Source: Capsaspora owczarzaki ATCC 30864 (taxonomy: Eukaryota > Opisthokonta > Filasterea). From it: DNA of 64,000 nt. Below, piece after piece: positions 1 through 10,694 of the stretch. The position numbers were made by a program, and so were the translations under genes. The stretch covers positions 124,001-188,000 of the forward strand of contig NW_011887297.1 of NCBI RefSeq assembly GCF_000151315.2. The letters are read 5' to 3'. How positions within the stretch are numbered: the stretch's first letter is position 1; the number at the start of each line of letters is the position of its first letter. A model generated the notes under the pieces. That model worked only from the letters and a program-made list of their open reading frames with translations, did not search any database and was not told where the DNA came from.

Positions 1-1159
1 AGAATGAGCTGACGTGCGGGAGAGCAGAGCAGCGAACAGAACAATGAAAGGCAACCTACCGCTGCGTGCCAAGCGAGCAAGATGCCGCTTTGGTTTTCGT
101 CGTTCTTGCTCTTGCCGTCAACGTTCATGCCGCGGTACACGTACTTCATGAGGACGTCGATCTGCTCGGGGTTGAGGTTGCCGACAATCTTGGCAATATC
201 GGCGGTCTTGGTTGCAGTCAAAACGGAGAGGACGGAGGCGACGCTCTTGTCCTGTATTTGTTTGTGTGATGGATGACAAAGTGAGCAACGTCGATGATCG
301 CTTCTTCGTTCTTCGTTCTTTGGTTGTATGGAACGAGATTGAAAGCAGAAAATTTTGAAAGAATTTTTTTTTTTTTTTTTTTTTTTTGTGGTTGTTGTTT
401 TTGCTGACTTTTGTTGATCGATCGTCTGTCTTTCCCTCCTCCGACTGACGTTGCCGTCCACACGCGCACATTCGCATATGCACACATACTCGCCCCAGAG
501 CATCGTGAGTCTTCAATCTCATCACTCTGTCGTGCGCGGGAATCAGCAACAAAAAAAAAAAAAAAAAAAAAAACATTGAAAAAGGAAAGGGAAATGAAAA
601 AAAAAAAAAACCCTCCTCAAAGTCAAACGGAACGCGAGAGTTCAAAAGGGGGACGACGCTCACGACACATCGGCCAGGCAAGGCATCTCGGTGTTTGTGT
701 GGCGATGGCGATGACGATGACGACGACAAAGTGGTGACAATGACGATGGTGAGAAAAAAAAAAAGAGCGAAAAGAATTGGATTGAAAATAGTTAAAAAAA
801 AAAATAAAATGAGATCTCTTTTCCTTCTCTCTCGCCTCTCTCTCTCTCTCTTCCTGTCCGCTGTCTGTGAGCGATCTGCTGCCCAACAAAGTGAAAAGGC
901 AAACGAAAAAAAAACACAAAAAGTGAAGGGTGGCGCGTGCCTTGAGGGACTGGTCCTTGGCGTCGAGCGGCGGATCGGCGAGGGCGGCCTTGAGCGCTCC
1001 CTCCGTGTTGCCGCCAGTCAGCAGCTTCTTGACCTCGGCGTCGCGGGCGTTGACCTGGGCCGCGTTGTCGACAGCCTGCGACTCGTCCTCGTAGTTGTCT
1101 TCGTCGTAGGCGTCGACGTTCACCTTGCGGTAGGCAGTGGACGAGGTGTTCTTGCTCAT
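1..1159 (-). CDS. ARPC5: Actin-related protein 2/3 complex subunit 5 (p16-Arc), 3' end outside window
   Basis: Smallest subunit of the Arp2/3 complex, which nucleates branched actin filaments. Two exons are visible. Exon 1 (1159-941) gives 73 residues starting MSKNTSSTAYRKVNVDAYDE. Exon 2 (251-60) gives 64 residues including the family stretch VLMKYVYRGM and the end LLAWHAA. A good donor (GTAGGT) at 59 shows that at least one more exon lies beyond base 1. The exons join in phase 0 to give a continuous SLK-DKSVASVL alignment with animal ARPC5. This needs an unusual GC donor (AAG|GCACGC) for the 689-bp intron; the nearby GT choices break the frame. The intron contains T- and A-runs of more than 18 bases. 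The gene is divergent from the threonine dehydrogenase gene. The identification is firm; only the intron donor is odd. Confidence 0.9.
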
Positions 1160-1567
1160 GGTTTTGCTTTTGTTTGGAACAAAAAAAAAAAATGAAAAGT
1201 GAGCCCTGGTTGTTGTTTGAGCAGGTTGGTTGAGAATGCGAGAGAGGTGGGGAATTGCACTAAAATCACGATAGAGTGGGTATGACAGGGAGGAGGAGGA
1301 GGAGGAGGGTGGGGGATGATGGGAGGAGAAACAACGGCTCGTCACGAATCACAATTGAAAATTCAATGAGAGATCACTTCATCTCCCTTCCCCCCTCTCA
1401 AGACATACATGCAAAAATGCGTGCGCTTGACATTTGCACATCAACGACTTCCATTCAGCGATTGCGTCTGGCCGAATCGAGCAAAAACAACCCAACATGG
1501 AAGCCGAATGGAAGCCCAATTCACTTTTCAAAAATTTGCCCTCTCCAACGCAACACAATTCAAGACG
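1160..1567. promoter_or_regulatory. Divergent spacer ARPC5 / threonine dehydrogenase
   Basis: About 408 bp separate the start codons of two head-to-head genes, so it must hold both 5' UTRs and promoters. It contains a short GGA-rich run near 1290 and an A-run near 1182. I see no TATA box or other motif that I can name. Confidence 0.4.
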
Positions 1568-3267
1568 ATGGCTGAAACGATTCCCGCAACGATGAAGGCG
1601 CTGGTCAAGACCAAGCCCACTGCGTCGTACGAGCTCGTCGAAATCCCCGTGCCGGTGCCTGGCGACGGCGAGCTGCTCATCAAGGTCGAGCGGGTCTCCA
1701 TCTGCGGCAGCGACATCAATCTGTACACTTGGAACGAAGGTTTGGCGAACGCGGTTGATGCTGATGGATGATGACGATGATGATGCGGCGTTGTCTGTGC
1801 TGATGATACGGCCTTGCTTGAGCGACGGGGCGTTGGTGCGCAGTGGGGAAGCAGCGGGATGTGGTGGTTGGAGCGAGATTTGGGTCGGGCAAGTTCTCAG
1901 GGCGATTGCGTTCCCCTCAAATGACCGCGCCAAGGTCTTCCCCATCGCGAACCATAAAAAAGAAGCAGCAACGTTGAAATATCAGATTGTGGAGTCCTTC
2001 TAGCTGGGGCGTGACGTCTTGAACTTCAACTGCTCTGACTTGTCGCAAACATTGTTTGTTTTCATGAAATATGATAGTCGGACAAGCGATTGCCACCCTG
2101 CCGTTCACTCCGGGCCACGAATGTGTTGGAAAGGTAAAGAGCAAGCACGGTGGATGCAGCTTCTCGCAGCAGACTGAGCAGTTCGATCATTGTGCGATCC
2201 AATGTCTTGGTGATGTGTTTGGCAGGTTGTCAAGGTTGGCCCGAACTGTGGCGAGATTGGCGTCGGCACACGCATTGGCGTCGAGAATCACTACTACTGT
2301 GGCAACTGCTACCAGTGTACGCATGGTAAGCATCTCGAAGCCAGTAACACCGATGGGAGGCGGGGGGGGGGGAAGAGAGAGAGAGATTGCAACATCTACA
2401 AAAACTTTTCATCCACAGATCTGCCGCACATCTGCAAGTCGATGGGACAGTTCGGACACGGCAAGCAGACCGTTCACGGAGGTATGAGCAAAGCTGTTTG
2501 ACTTGCATGTGTGCTGCGCATTCCAACTCATTTCCCTCTGTTGCGTTTTTGTTGCAATTTGGACAGGCTGCTCCCAGTACACCATTGTTCCTGCACGCTA
2601 CGCTTACGTGCTCAAGACAAATCTGACCTCTCAGCAAGCGTGCTTGCTTGAGCGTACGTCTGCCAGCAGTGGTGTACAGTATTTTTTTTGGGCAAAATCA
2701 AACCTTTGCAGGTAATTGATCGCCTTTTTTGTTTTCTGTCTTGACCAGCTTTCGGAGTGGCTCAACATGCTATCGAAGAGGTGGAATGCAAGGACGATAC
2801 GCTTCTTGTCATCGGATGTGGTCCTATTGGCCTGCTCACGGTTGCGGTTGGTCGCGCAATGGGCGCAAAGACAATGTACAGATTTTGGTTTTTGAGTTGC
2901 ACGTCCAATTTGAGGCAACGGCAACAACTTTGGAAGCATCATCTCACATACTGAACTCGTTCTCCAGCATTGCTGCCGATGTCATCCCGGCCAAGCTGGA
3001 GCTCGCCAAGACGATGGGTGCCGATCACGTCATAAACAGCAAGGACGAGGACATGCTGGCCGCCGGTAGGTTTGAATGGGATGCTTGGGTGCCGCGAGGA
3101 CTCGGGAGCTAACAGCTTTGTTCTGTTGTGCCACAATTTTCTGGATGCAGTGATGAAAATCACCAACTCGGATGGCGCGGGCTGCATTGTTGAAGCGTCG
3201 GGATCTCCGTACATGGTCAACACGTGCTTTACCTTCCTTCGGTGAGTCTTGAGCCGGTTGCTTTGTG

Positions 3268-3302
<35 letters not shown>

Positions 3303-3629
3303 CCAGCTCTAATCATTCGACCTATTTTTGGTTTTCCTCGGCATTTTCACAGCAAGGGCGGCCGCATCCTTCTCGTCGGTCTGCCCAAGCAGCCGTTGCA
3401 CGTCGAGAACGTTCTCCACAACGTCATCTTCAAGAGTCTCACTCTCAAGACCATCCACGGACGCAAAATCTTCCACACTTGGGAGGAATCCGAGCGCCTG
3501 ATCAGCCAGGGCTTGGTCGACATCTCGCCCATCGTGTCGCACGACATTCCGATGAGCAAGTTTGAAGATGCGTTCAGCACCCTGCTCAAGGCCGAAGGAT
3601 GCAAGATTTTGATGGATCCCCAGGCCTAG
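1568..3629 (+). CDS. Zinc-dependent L-threonine 3-dehydrogenase-like medium-chain dehydrogenase
   Basis: Predicted NAD-dependent oxidation of L-threonine to 2-amino-3-oxobutyrate, or of a related polyol or amino alcohol. Nine exons: 1568-1739, 2078-2133, 2226-2325, 2419-2481, 2567-2653, 2749-2875, 2968-3065, 3151-3241, 3353-3629, giving about 356 aa. [10 protein letters not shown] carries the catalytic zinc Cys, PGHECVG the His-Glu pair, and [16 protein letters not shown] the four structural-zinc cysteines. [20 protein letters not shown] is the Rossmann nucleotide loop. The C-terminal half ([19 protein letters not shown]) resembles bacterial Tdh more than alcohol dehydrogenases, hence the call; a sorbitol or butanediol dehydrogenase remains possible. 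All joins keep phase. Intron 3 carries a run of about 11 G followed by (GA)n. No targeting peptide is obvious. Confidence 0.85.
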
Positions 3630-3843
3630 ATCTAGTTTGAAGTCGGCCAGAATGCCAGTATTGCTGTTGTTGTTGGTTTTTGGCCAATTTATCTTGTGCG
3701 CAAGTACACAACAGTGTTGATGTGTGCGCTCAGTGTTGGCGAATTTGTGATTTGGCGCTCTGAGCCGTTTCGGCCGATTTTGGTTGACCACTTCTTATTT
3801 TTGCAGACACTCAAACACACACACACAAACACACACACAAGCA

Positions 3844-4752
3844 ATGAGCTTGGTCATCGCCACCCCGGCCACTGTGGCCAACCGAACCCTGGCTCCAACC
3901 GTGTTTCTTGACATGGATGGCACGATCGTGTCAACAGATATGCACAATACCGCGCTCACGTTCTTGCACGGGCTGCCAAACTCGTTCTCAAAGTATCTCC
4001 GAATTGCCGGCTACTGGCTGGGTATCCCCGTGATGGTGGTGGTCAACTACTTCAGGTAAATGCGCTTACTCTGTTGCTGGCATTTGGCCTTCTGAAGTCG
4101 ACTGCGGGGCTTGAGGTTGAGACGAGGAGGCATCTCTGCGAGACTGACTTACGGCACACCTTTCTCTGCTCTGTGATTCCACCACAGTGAGGCCGCATGC
4201 GTGCACGGCTTGGTCTGGGTGACGCTCTCCCGGCTGTCTGTGGCCGACGCCGAGCTTGGACGCAAGGCAGTCACCGCAGAGTTGCTCCGTAGCTTGCGCC
4301 CGCAGCTGCGCGACGAAATCACCGTGCACCAGGCGGAAGGCCGCCACGTCGTCGTCGTCAGCGGAAACCTTTCCGACTGGATTGGCGACTTTGTCCACCA
4401 GACGCTCCATTGCTCGCTGATCTGCACGCACGTCTCGCGCACGCACGACAACCGACGGTACACGGGCCGTGTGCTGGGCTCGGTCTGCGTCCAGCAGGAG
4501 AAGGTCAACCGGATTCTTGCGGTCGAGGCGGCGAATTCCGCGCTCGCCCGAGCCCTTGTGCCGGGGACCCAGCAGCGCGTGGGATATCATGGCTACGGGA
4601 ACTCGCACAACGACGCACTGTTCATGTCGCTCTGCGAATTCGCTTGGCCAGTCACTCCAAACAGCCGTCTCGTCAAAATCAGCCAGATTAAGAATTGGCC
4701 GACCAAGTTCTTCAAGGTGGTCGAGCAATCGCAGACCAACAACGCAGCATGA
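3844..4752 (+). CDS. HAD-superfamily (phosphoserine phosphatase-like, HAD-IB) phosphatase
   Basis: Two exons (3844-4055, 4188-4752) give 258 aa. HAD motif I is FLDMDGTIVST near residue 20, with both nucleophile-type aspartates. Motif II is VVVVSGNLSDW, followed by a candidate motif III lysine (QEKVNRI). The C-terminal YGNSHNDALFM corresponds to the GDS..D motif IV, with Asn in place of the usual first Asp. A hydrophobic cap segment (IAGYWLGIPVMVVVNYF) follows motif I, as in the PSP/CicA-like HAD-IB group. It probably hydrolyses a small phosphomonoester; the substrate cannot be told from sequence. The start follows a (CA)n-rich leader. It is convergent with the RhoGEF gene. Confidence 0.75.
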
Positions 4753-5102
4753 AGCCTCAAATTGCCATAGCGGTCATGCTGCGTCTTTTGATGCAATGCT
4801 CTTGATGGGTATTCGGTGTGTACGGTATTTCTTTTTTTTTGTATTGGGACAGAAAAACTCTCCATCAAACAAAACACTTCTTGTATCATCTTTCATCGGA
4901 AATTCGGCATGCCAAACAACCAAATACAACAACGCGGCTTGCCGCTGTTAAAGTTCGCTGTGCATCATGACGCGCTTGGACGGTTCGCCAGCCTCGTCGA
5001 CTATGCCGACAAACAGGCAACCAAAGAAGCAAGAAAATAGGTGATGAGAATCAAAACCATCACAAACACCTCTGCCAAACTAGCACACACACAGCAGATC
5101 GA
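4753..5102. other. Convergent 3' spacer
   Basis: About 350 bp between the stop codons of the HAD gene (+) and the RhoGEF gene (-). It is AT-richer than its flanks and has a T-run near 4832. It should hold both 3' UTRs. I see no gene or RNA in it. Confidence 0.5.
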
Positions 5103-8100
5103 CTACACACCTTTCTTGCTTTCGGTCGACGACGTCACCTTGCGAATGGCGTTGATGGTCTTGGACACCACGTTCTGACGCTCGGCTGCAGAGGGCGTGC
5201 GCGACACTCGGGAAGCGCGGTTGTCAGTGTTTGCATCCTCGTCGTCCGAAACATCAACGACGCTCGCACGATCCGAGGGAGTGCTGCCCGGAACCAGCAG
5301 CGAAACTCCTGTTGAAGTCACGCCGATCGCAGCCGCAATTCCCGAAGGAACGTTGGTGCTGGCAGAACGCGTGTGCTTCTTCTTTTGCTTGCTCTTGTCC
5401 TTGTCCTTGGCAAAGTGAACGTTGGCAACTGGGGCTTCCTGTGTTGTGTCAAACAATGTCGGGAACAAGATAAATTTGTGAGAGACAGGTAAAAGAAAGT
5501 GAAATCCCCGCTCAAGCTCTAAGCACTGAATTCGTACCAGCTGAACCTTGGAGGATGACGCTGAACCGGCAAGGTTGGGGTTTGAGGTGGCAGACACTGT
5601 GATAAGAGTGGTAGGGGTGGCAAGAGAAGTTGAAGAAGACTCGCCGGACGGCGGTTCCGAGACGGGATGAGCGGCTGGCCCACGCTGCAAGCCGCCGTCC
5701 GCAGACATGGCCTTGCGGAACTCGGCCTGTGCATCCTGGAAGGCCTTGACGAACGCGGCCTTGTTCTTGGGATTTGACACGCGGAAAGTGCGCTCAGTAT
5801 TGGGGAACTTTTTGAGTTGGAAGGCGTTCACCAACTCTGAGAGTGATCCACAAAAATGGGAACAACAAAAAAGTCAAGTAAGGAACAGAGGCGACAAAAC
5901 ACATACAAAACCAACACCCCCCTGACACATCGAGCACAACAAGAGAGAAAAAAAAACCACGACGCACCTGGAGTCGTCGCAAACCAGGAAACCTCCTTGA
6001 GCGATATTTCCGCCACAGACATCATGGACTCAAACGTAACCTTCTTGAGCGCCTTCTTATCAAGCGCAGTCTTGGACTTTTCATTACCGCTCGAATTGGC
6101 ACCGGATCGCTTGGTGATGACGACAATGTCGTCAAACAGGAAGACTTGGCAGTCGCTCTTTACGCGGAATGCACGCGAGCGTGAGCCGTCCGTCGATTTC
6201 AAAGTCAATTCTTCCATGTCAAACTCGGCAAGGAACTTGCGGTTGGGGGTGATGAGCATCTGTGGAACAATGAAGACACGGCAAAGTGAGTGGGCAGGTG
6301 CTGCACGACGACAAGGAAACGAGCAAATGGACGACGGCCAATCAACTCATACAGGGCAGTCGCGGATGCGTTCAGTGATGTCAAGCATTTCCCGGCGCAT
6401 TTCGGCCTCGCGCTTGGCTTCGTTGAGATACTGGGCAAGCGCCTTCATGGCCTCGACGGCTTTACGGAGTGTATCAAAGTCGGGGTGTTCCTTTTCAGTG
6501 TGCTTGACGAGATCTGTGTGTTTGAAAGGGGTGTGGGTGAGGTTTGTGCGCCGGCAGCTTGCTACGATCCGCAAGACAACAACTACAAGAATAAACAACA
6601 TATGAGGGGTGGGGGGGGGGAGACGCTCACCATCCAAGAGCAGTTTGTAGCGAGGGATGCGCTGAATGGGCGTGAGCATAATCTCCTTCAGACCAAAGCT
6701 CTTGCATTCTGGACGGGCAGCGCTCGCGCGCAAAAATTCACGGAATGCCGCCGACTGGGTGGTACGCTTTTCAATGGTGCTCATGGCGACTGGGAAGTTG
6801 TTGACGTATTGTGCGTACAGGCGGAAGAAGTTGGCCTGGTGTGCAGATGACACGAAAATTGATCAGAAGCGATTCAGTCTCTAGTCCCGATTTGCAACAC
6901 CTCCCGCCCTCCCAGCGACAACTTACCACTTCCAAAAAGACATCACCAACAACTTGCTCGTTGGTCCAGTTGTCAATGCGCTTCTTAAAGTCGTTCAGGA
7001 ACTTGGTGTTCAGAGTCAAGATTGTTTCGAAATTGGCAAAGATCTTCTTAATGTCGTTTTCGCTCAACAGCGGCTTTGCAGAAACAGCGCTCGCCTTGAG
7101 GGGGTTCAAGAAGACCTGCAGACAACAAATTGAGTCCAAAAAAAAAAGAAAAAAAAAAAGTACGCCGGTTTGAGTTGTCCAAGCGCCTTCACCAGTTCAA
7201 AAAAAAAAAAACCAAGAAACCAACCACAACCGAGCCCTCACCTCTTGAACCACAGCCAAGCCTTGAACATAGCTCTGCTCCGTCGAAAGAATCTCTTGAA
7301 CAATGTACATGCGACGCGCACGCCGCTTGGCAGCCTTCTGGGCTCTTTCGTTCATGACGGACTTGCGCGACGTGTTCTTCTTGCTGAGCCGGGATTCGTT
7401 GCGCTTGACACGCGGGCGGCTTGGAATCTTGAGCTTGATGCGGAAGTGGGACAGAATGGCTTCACGATCGTTGGACTTTTTGACATCCACCACGGCGACA
7501 GCCTCGCGCGACTTCTCAATGCTGGCGACGACCTCGGCGTGCTGCTTGGCCTTCATCTTCTTAAAATCAAGGTCGCTGTTGTCCGTGAAAGCGTGCAGCT
7601 GCGACGCCTTCTGCTCGCGATCCTGAACTTCGGTAGCAGCAACCTTGGCGCGGAAGGCGGCAAGCGTGGCAGTGCGCTCGGCATTCTTCTTGTCGGCCAT
7701 GCGTTGCAGGATTTCGCGGTATGCGTCGGCACCAGAGAGCGTGGACTTGGTCGCAAGACCCAGCGAGCGCTCGACGGGATCGACAGTGGGCACGGGGCGA
7801 TTGGCGTTTGCGTTGGCCCGCAAGGCTGTCGGCTCCTTCACAAGGGTGCTACCGCGGCCGGTGCTGGACGTGGGTGTCTTGAGTGGCGACTCTGCGGGTT
7901 CGACCGATGGCTGGCGTTGGGAAGCTGGCCGCGAGCTATCGTCCAGTGCGTACTCTTTCACATGGTCCAGATTGGCCCCGAGCAAGGGACCAGGGCTGGG
8001 CAGCGACTCGGACGTCTGGCGCGAGTGCGCAAGCGACTCGGATGTCTGGCGCGAGTGAGCAAGCGACTCGGACGTCTGGCGCGAGTGCGAGTTGCGAGGA

Positions 8101-10035
8101 GTGCTAGAGCCAGTGACGGCGGGCGAGTCGCGTGAGGACTGTTCGCTTTCGGCATACGAGTACGTGCCAGAAGTGGACTGCAGCTGCTGCTGCTGGTTGG
8201 CGGCGGTGGCGGCCACCATGCGGGAAAAGTTGGGCGAGTTGGGCGTCATGGGAGATGTCAGGCCCGGCTCGTAGGCGATCGTGTGGCGCTTGTTGATGGG
8301 CATGTGCGCCGAAAGTGCCGCGTCTTCGGAGATTGCCTCCGAGGAGCGGTTGAGCGCATCGCCGCTACCGAGCTCAAAGGCAGACGCGCGCGAGCTGCCC
8401 GCGGAAGAGCTCAGCCCGGTCAGGTTGAGGTGAGGTGGCGTGTCGACGCGAACAATGTCCGCCTTGTTGAAGAGCTTGCTGGCACGCTTTGAGCCGGCGC
8501 CAGGCACAACCTTCTTCTCGCGACGCGCCGCCAGCTTTGACTCCTCCTTTTGCTTGCGTGCCTCTTCGGCCTCTCGCTCGGCGCGATCCTTCTCCTCCTT
8601 CTTTTTGCGCTTCTCGGCCTCCTTGAGCAAGGCCTTGGCCTCTCGCGCTTCCTTGGACTCTTTGGTGGAGCGATTGGACTCCTTGTCAAACATGGACGAG
8701 AGTGGACGGCTCGGCGTCGAAGGTGCGGCGGCGCTGCTGCTGCTGCTGCTGTTGTTGCTAGCGCCCTCCTCGCCTACAATTGACTCGACAGCAGCGGCGA
8801 TGGAATCACGCGCCGAGCTCACTTCCGACGTGCGACGACTGCGGTTGGGGCTGCCAGAACCGTCGCCTGCAGTGTCCGCGGCAGGGGCGGCGGGAGACGG
8901 CTCGGCATACACGGTAGGAGCCAACTTGGCCGCCCACTCGTCGGTGCGCGCAGCGTCCAGGAACTTGAAGCTGACTTCCTGACCAGCGTCCGATCGCAGC
9001 GTCAGGACAGTCTTGTTCGCTCGCTCCAGCTTGACAGTCTCGCCAAGATCCACAGTAGCAGCAGGAAGCAGTTCGCTTTCGGGAATCATCGTCACGTAGT
9101 GCGCACGCGAGACGGCATTGAACTGGAGCTGCAGTCGGACGTGGCGGCTTGTCTTTTTCAGAATGGTCAGGACGTCGCGCTGCGACAGATCGCGAATGTT
9201 GGTGCCGTCCACCTCGACAATTTCGTCGCCTGCAAAGACCTGCTTGGACTGCGCCGCGGGGCCGTCTGGCGCGACCGAGTTGACCACTGCCGAGTGCTGC
9301 GCGTCCTTGCCGCCCTTGACGGTGAGGCCAAGGCCGTCCCTTCCTTTCGTGAGTTTGACGTTCCGGAGGGTGTTTCGGGTCTCGTTGGGTTGTTCCTGCG
9401 CAGGCAAGCGAGGAGTGTAGAAAAAGTGAGTTTGTTGGTGCTTTCCGTCAAAGTGCAAAAGTTCAGGCTTGGAATTGCTTTTTTTTTTGCTTGTGTTTGT
9501 ATGGATGTTTCGCCTTTCTCTTCATACCTTGGCGTAGGTGAGCGCGGTCTTGGTGAGGACGAGCCAGACGTGTTCGTCGGTGTTTGGAAGGGTTGCCCAT
9601 CCCTGTGCGAGCTGACCCGGCGGCAGCACCTGATTCATTGCAGCACGACAAAAATAAAAAATAATAATATGAATAATAATAATAATAAAAAGCAATCAAA
9701 AAAGACAAACACAGGAAAAGTCAAAAAGTGAGAAACAACAAACAAACAAGAATTGTGTGAATCTCAAAAACTCATAAAATATTAAAAAAATCATAACAAA
9801 AATCCGATGTTTTTTTTTTCGTTTTAAAAATTCCTGCTTCTTCTTCTTCTTTTTGTTCTTTTGTTCTGAATCTCCATCGTTTTCGCTTCCAGTCCGCCTC
9901 TGAGACGACCAAACTTGTCACTCTCTCTCGCTTTCACACTCACACATGCACACATGCGAAATGCACGCTCTCACGCTTCCTGTCGTGGAGCAGAGACAAA
10001 AAAAAAAAAAAAAAAAACCACCATCAAAAAGAATC

Positions 10036-10070
<35 letters not shown>

Positions 10071-10360
10071 AATAGATTCCGTACAATGCGCTGCACAGAC
10101 GCTGCGGACGAAGCCGAGCGGCCGAGGGACGAGCCCGAGCCAGAGCCAGCGAGGCCGTCGCCCGAGGAAAAGGACTGCGAGACGGCGATGGACGACCCGG
10201 CGTGGTGCGGCGGCGGCGGCTGCGGCTGCGATGAGGAAGCGGCGGCGGTTTCGTCGCTCGCTGGCACTGCTGCTGGTGCTGCTGCTGGAGCTGCTTCTGG
10301 GACTGCTTCTGGCACTGCTGCTGGTGCTGCAGCGGAGGTCGACTCTGCCGCGTCACTCAT
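5103..10360 (-). CDS. RhoGEF with N-terminal syntrophin-like split PH/PDZ module and C-terminal DH-PH
   Basis: Predicted guanine nucleotide exchange factor for a Rho-family GTPase. Nine exons, about 10360-10085, 9629-9528, 9395-7242, 7115-6927, 6835-6631, 6513-6353, 6259-5968, 5837-5540, 5441-5103, encode about 1340 aa. Residues 1-92 are Ala/Pro/Ser-rich. Residues about 100-125 look like the first strands of a PH domain (GWATLP, HVWLVLTKTALTYAK). A PDZ domain follows at about 138-218 (GLGLTVKGG, FAGDEIVEVDG, VLTILKKTSRHVRLQLQF). The second half of a PH fold follows at about 225-285, ending DEWAAKL. A long low-complexity linker holds a charged helix and three tandem HSRQTSESLA repeats. DH starts near 825 (IVQEILSTEQSYVQGL) and includes MLTPIQRIPRYKLLLDG. 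The C-terminal PH (CQVFLFDDIVVITKRS) is followed by a basic tail. DH-PH is certain; the split PH is inference from pattern. Confidence 0.85.
8004..8093 (-). repeat. Three tandem 30-nt repeats inside the RhoGEF linker
   Basis: On the coding strand a 30-nt unit encoding HSRQTSESLA is repeated three times almost without change. Each unit offers an RxxS/T site for basophilic kinases or 14-3-3. In-frame units of 30 nt allow length change without frameshift. Confidence 0.8.
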
Positions 10361-10694
10361 GCTGAAGAGAGATGTGAAAGAAAAAGATGGAAAGATAGAA
10401 AAAAAAAAAAAAAAAAAAGGAATGAGGCGAATTGAATAGTTGGACAAAAGGATTGGACAAAGATAAATCCTACGAGACAGCATGGTGTGGAGAACATGGT
10501 GCACCTTGGGGGATGAGGAGATGCAAACTGGTACGAGTGCTCAGTGAAAGCGCACGATGGTTGGATTTGGACTTTGTTTTGAAGTAACAAACCAACAACA
10601 AGCAACAAAATCACTGCAGCCCAGCATCAAAGAAAAAGAGGGGGGGGGGGCGGCCATGACGCTTGTTGCGACAGGACGCTCTGCAGCACTGCAG
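10361..10694. other. Spacer between RhoGEF 5' end and peroxiredoxin 3' end
   Basis: About 334 bp between two minus-strand genes. It holds the RhoGEF promoter and the peroxiredoxin 3' UTR, an A-run near 10400 and a run of about 10 G near 10640. No gene seen. Confidence 0.4.

Noticed and set aside
541-571. Long A or T runs taken as poly(A) tails of retroposed elements
   Set aside because: Runs lie mostly in introns or spacers, with no element body or target-site duplication that I can see next to them.
7170-8135. A 321-codon plus-strand frame opposite the RhoGEF linker
   Set aside because: Antisense shadow including the mirrored HSRQTSESLA repeat; no independent support.
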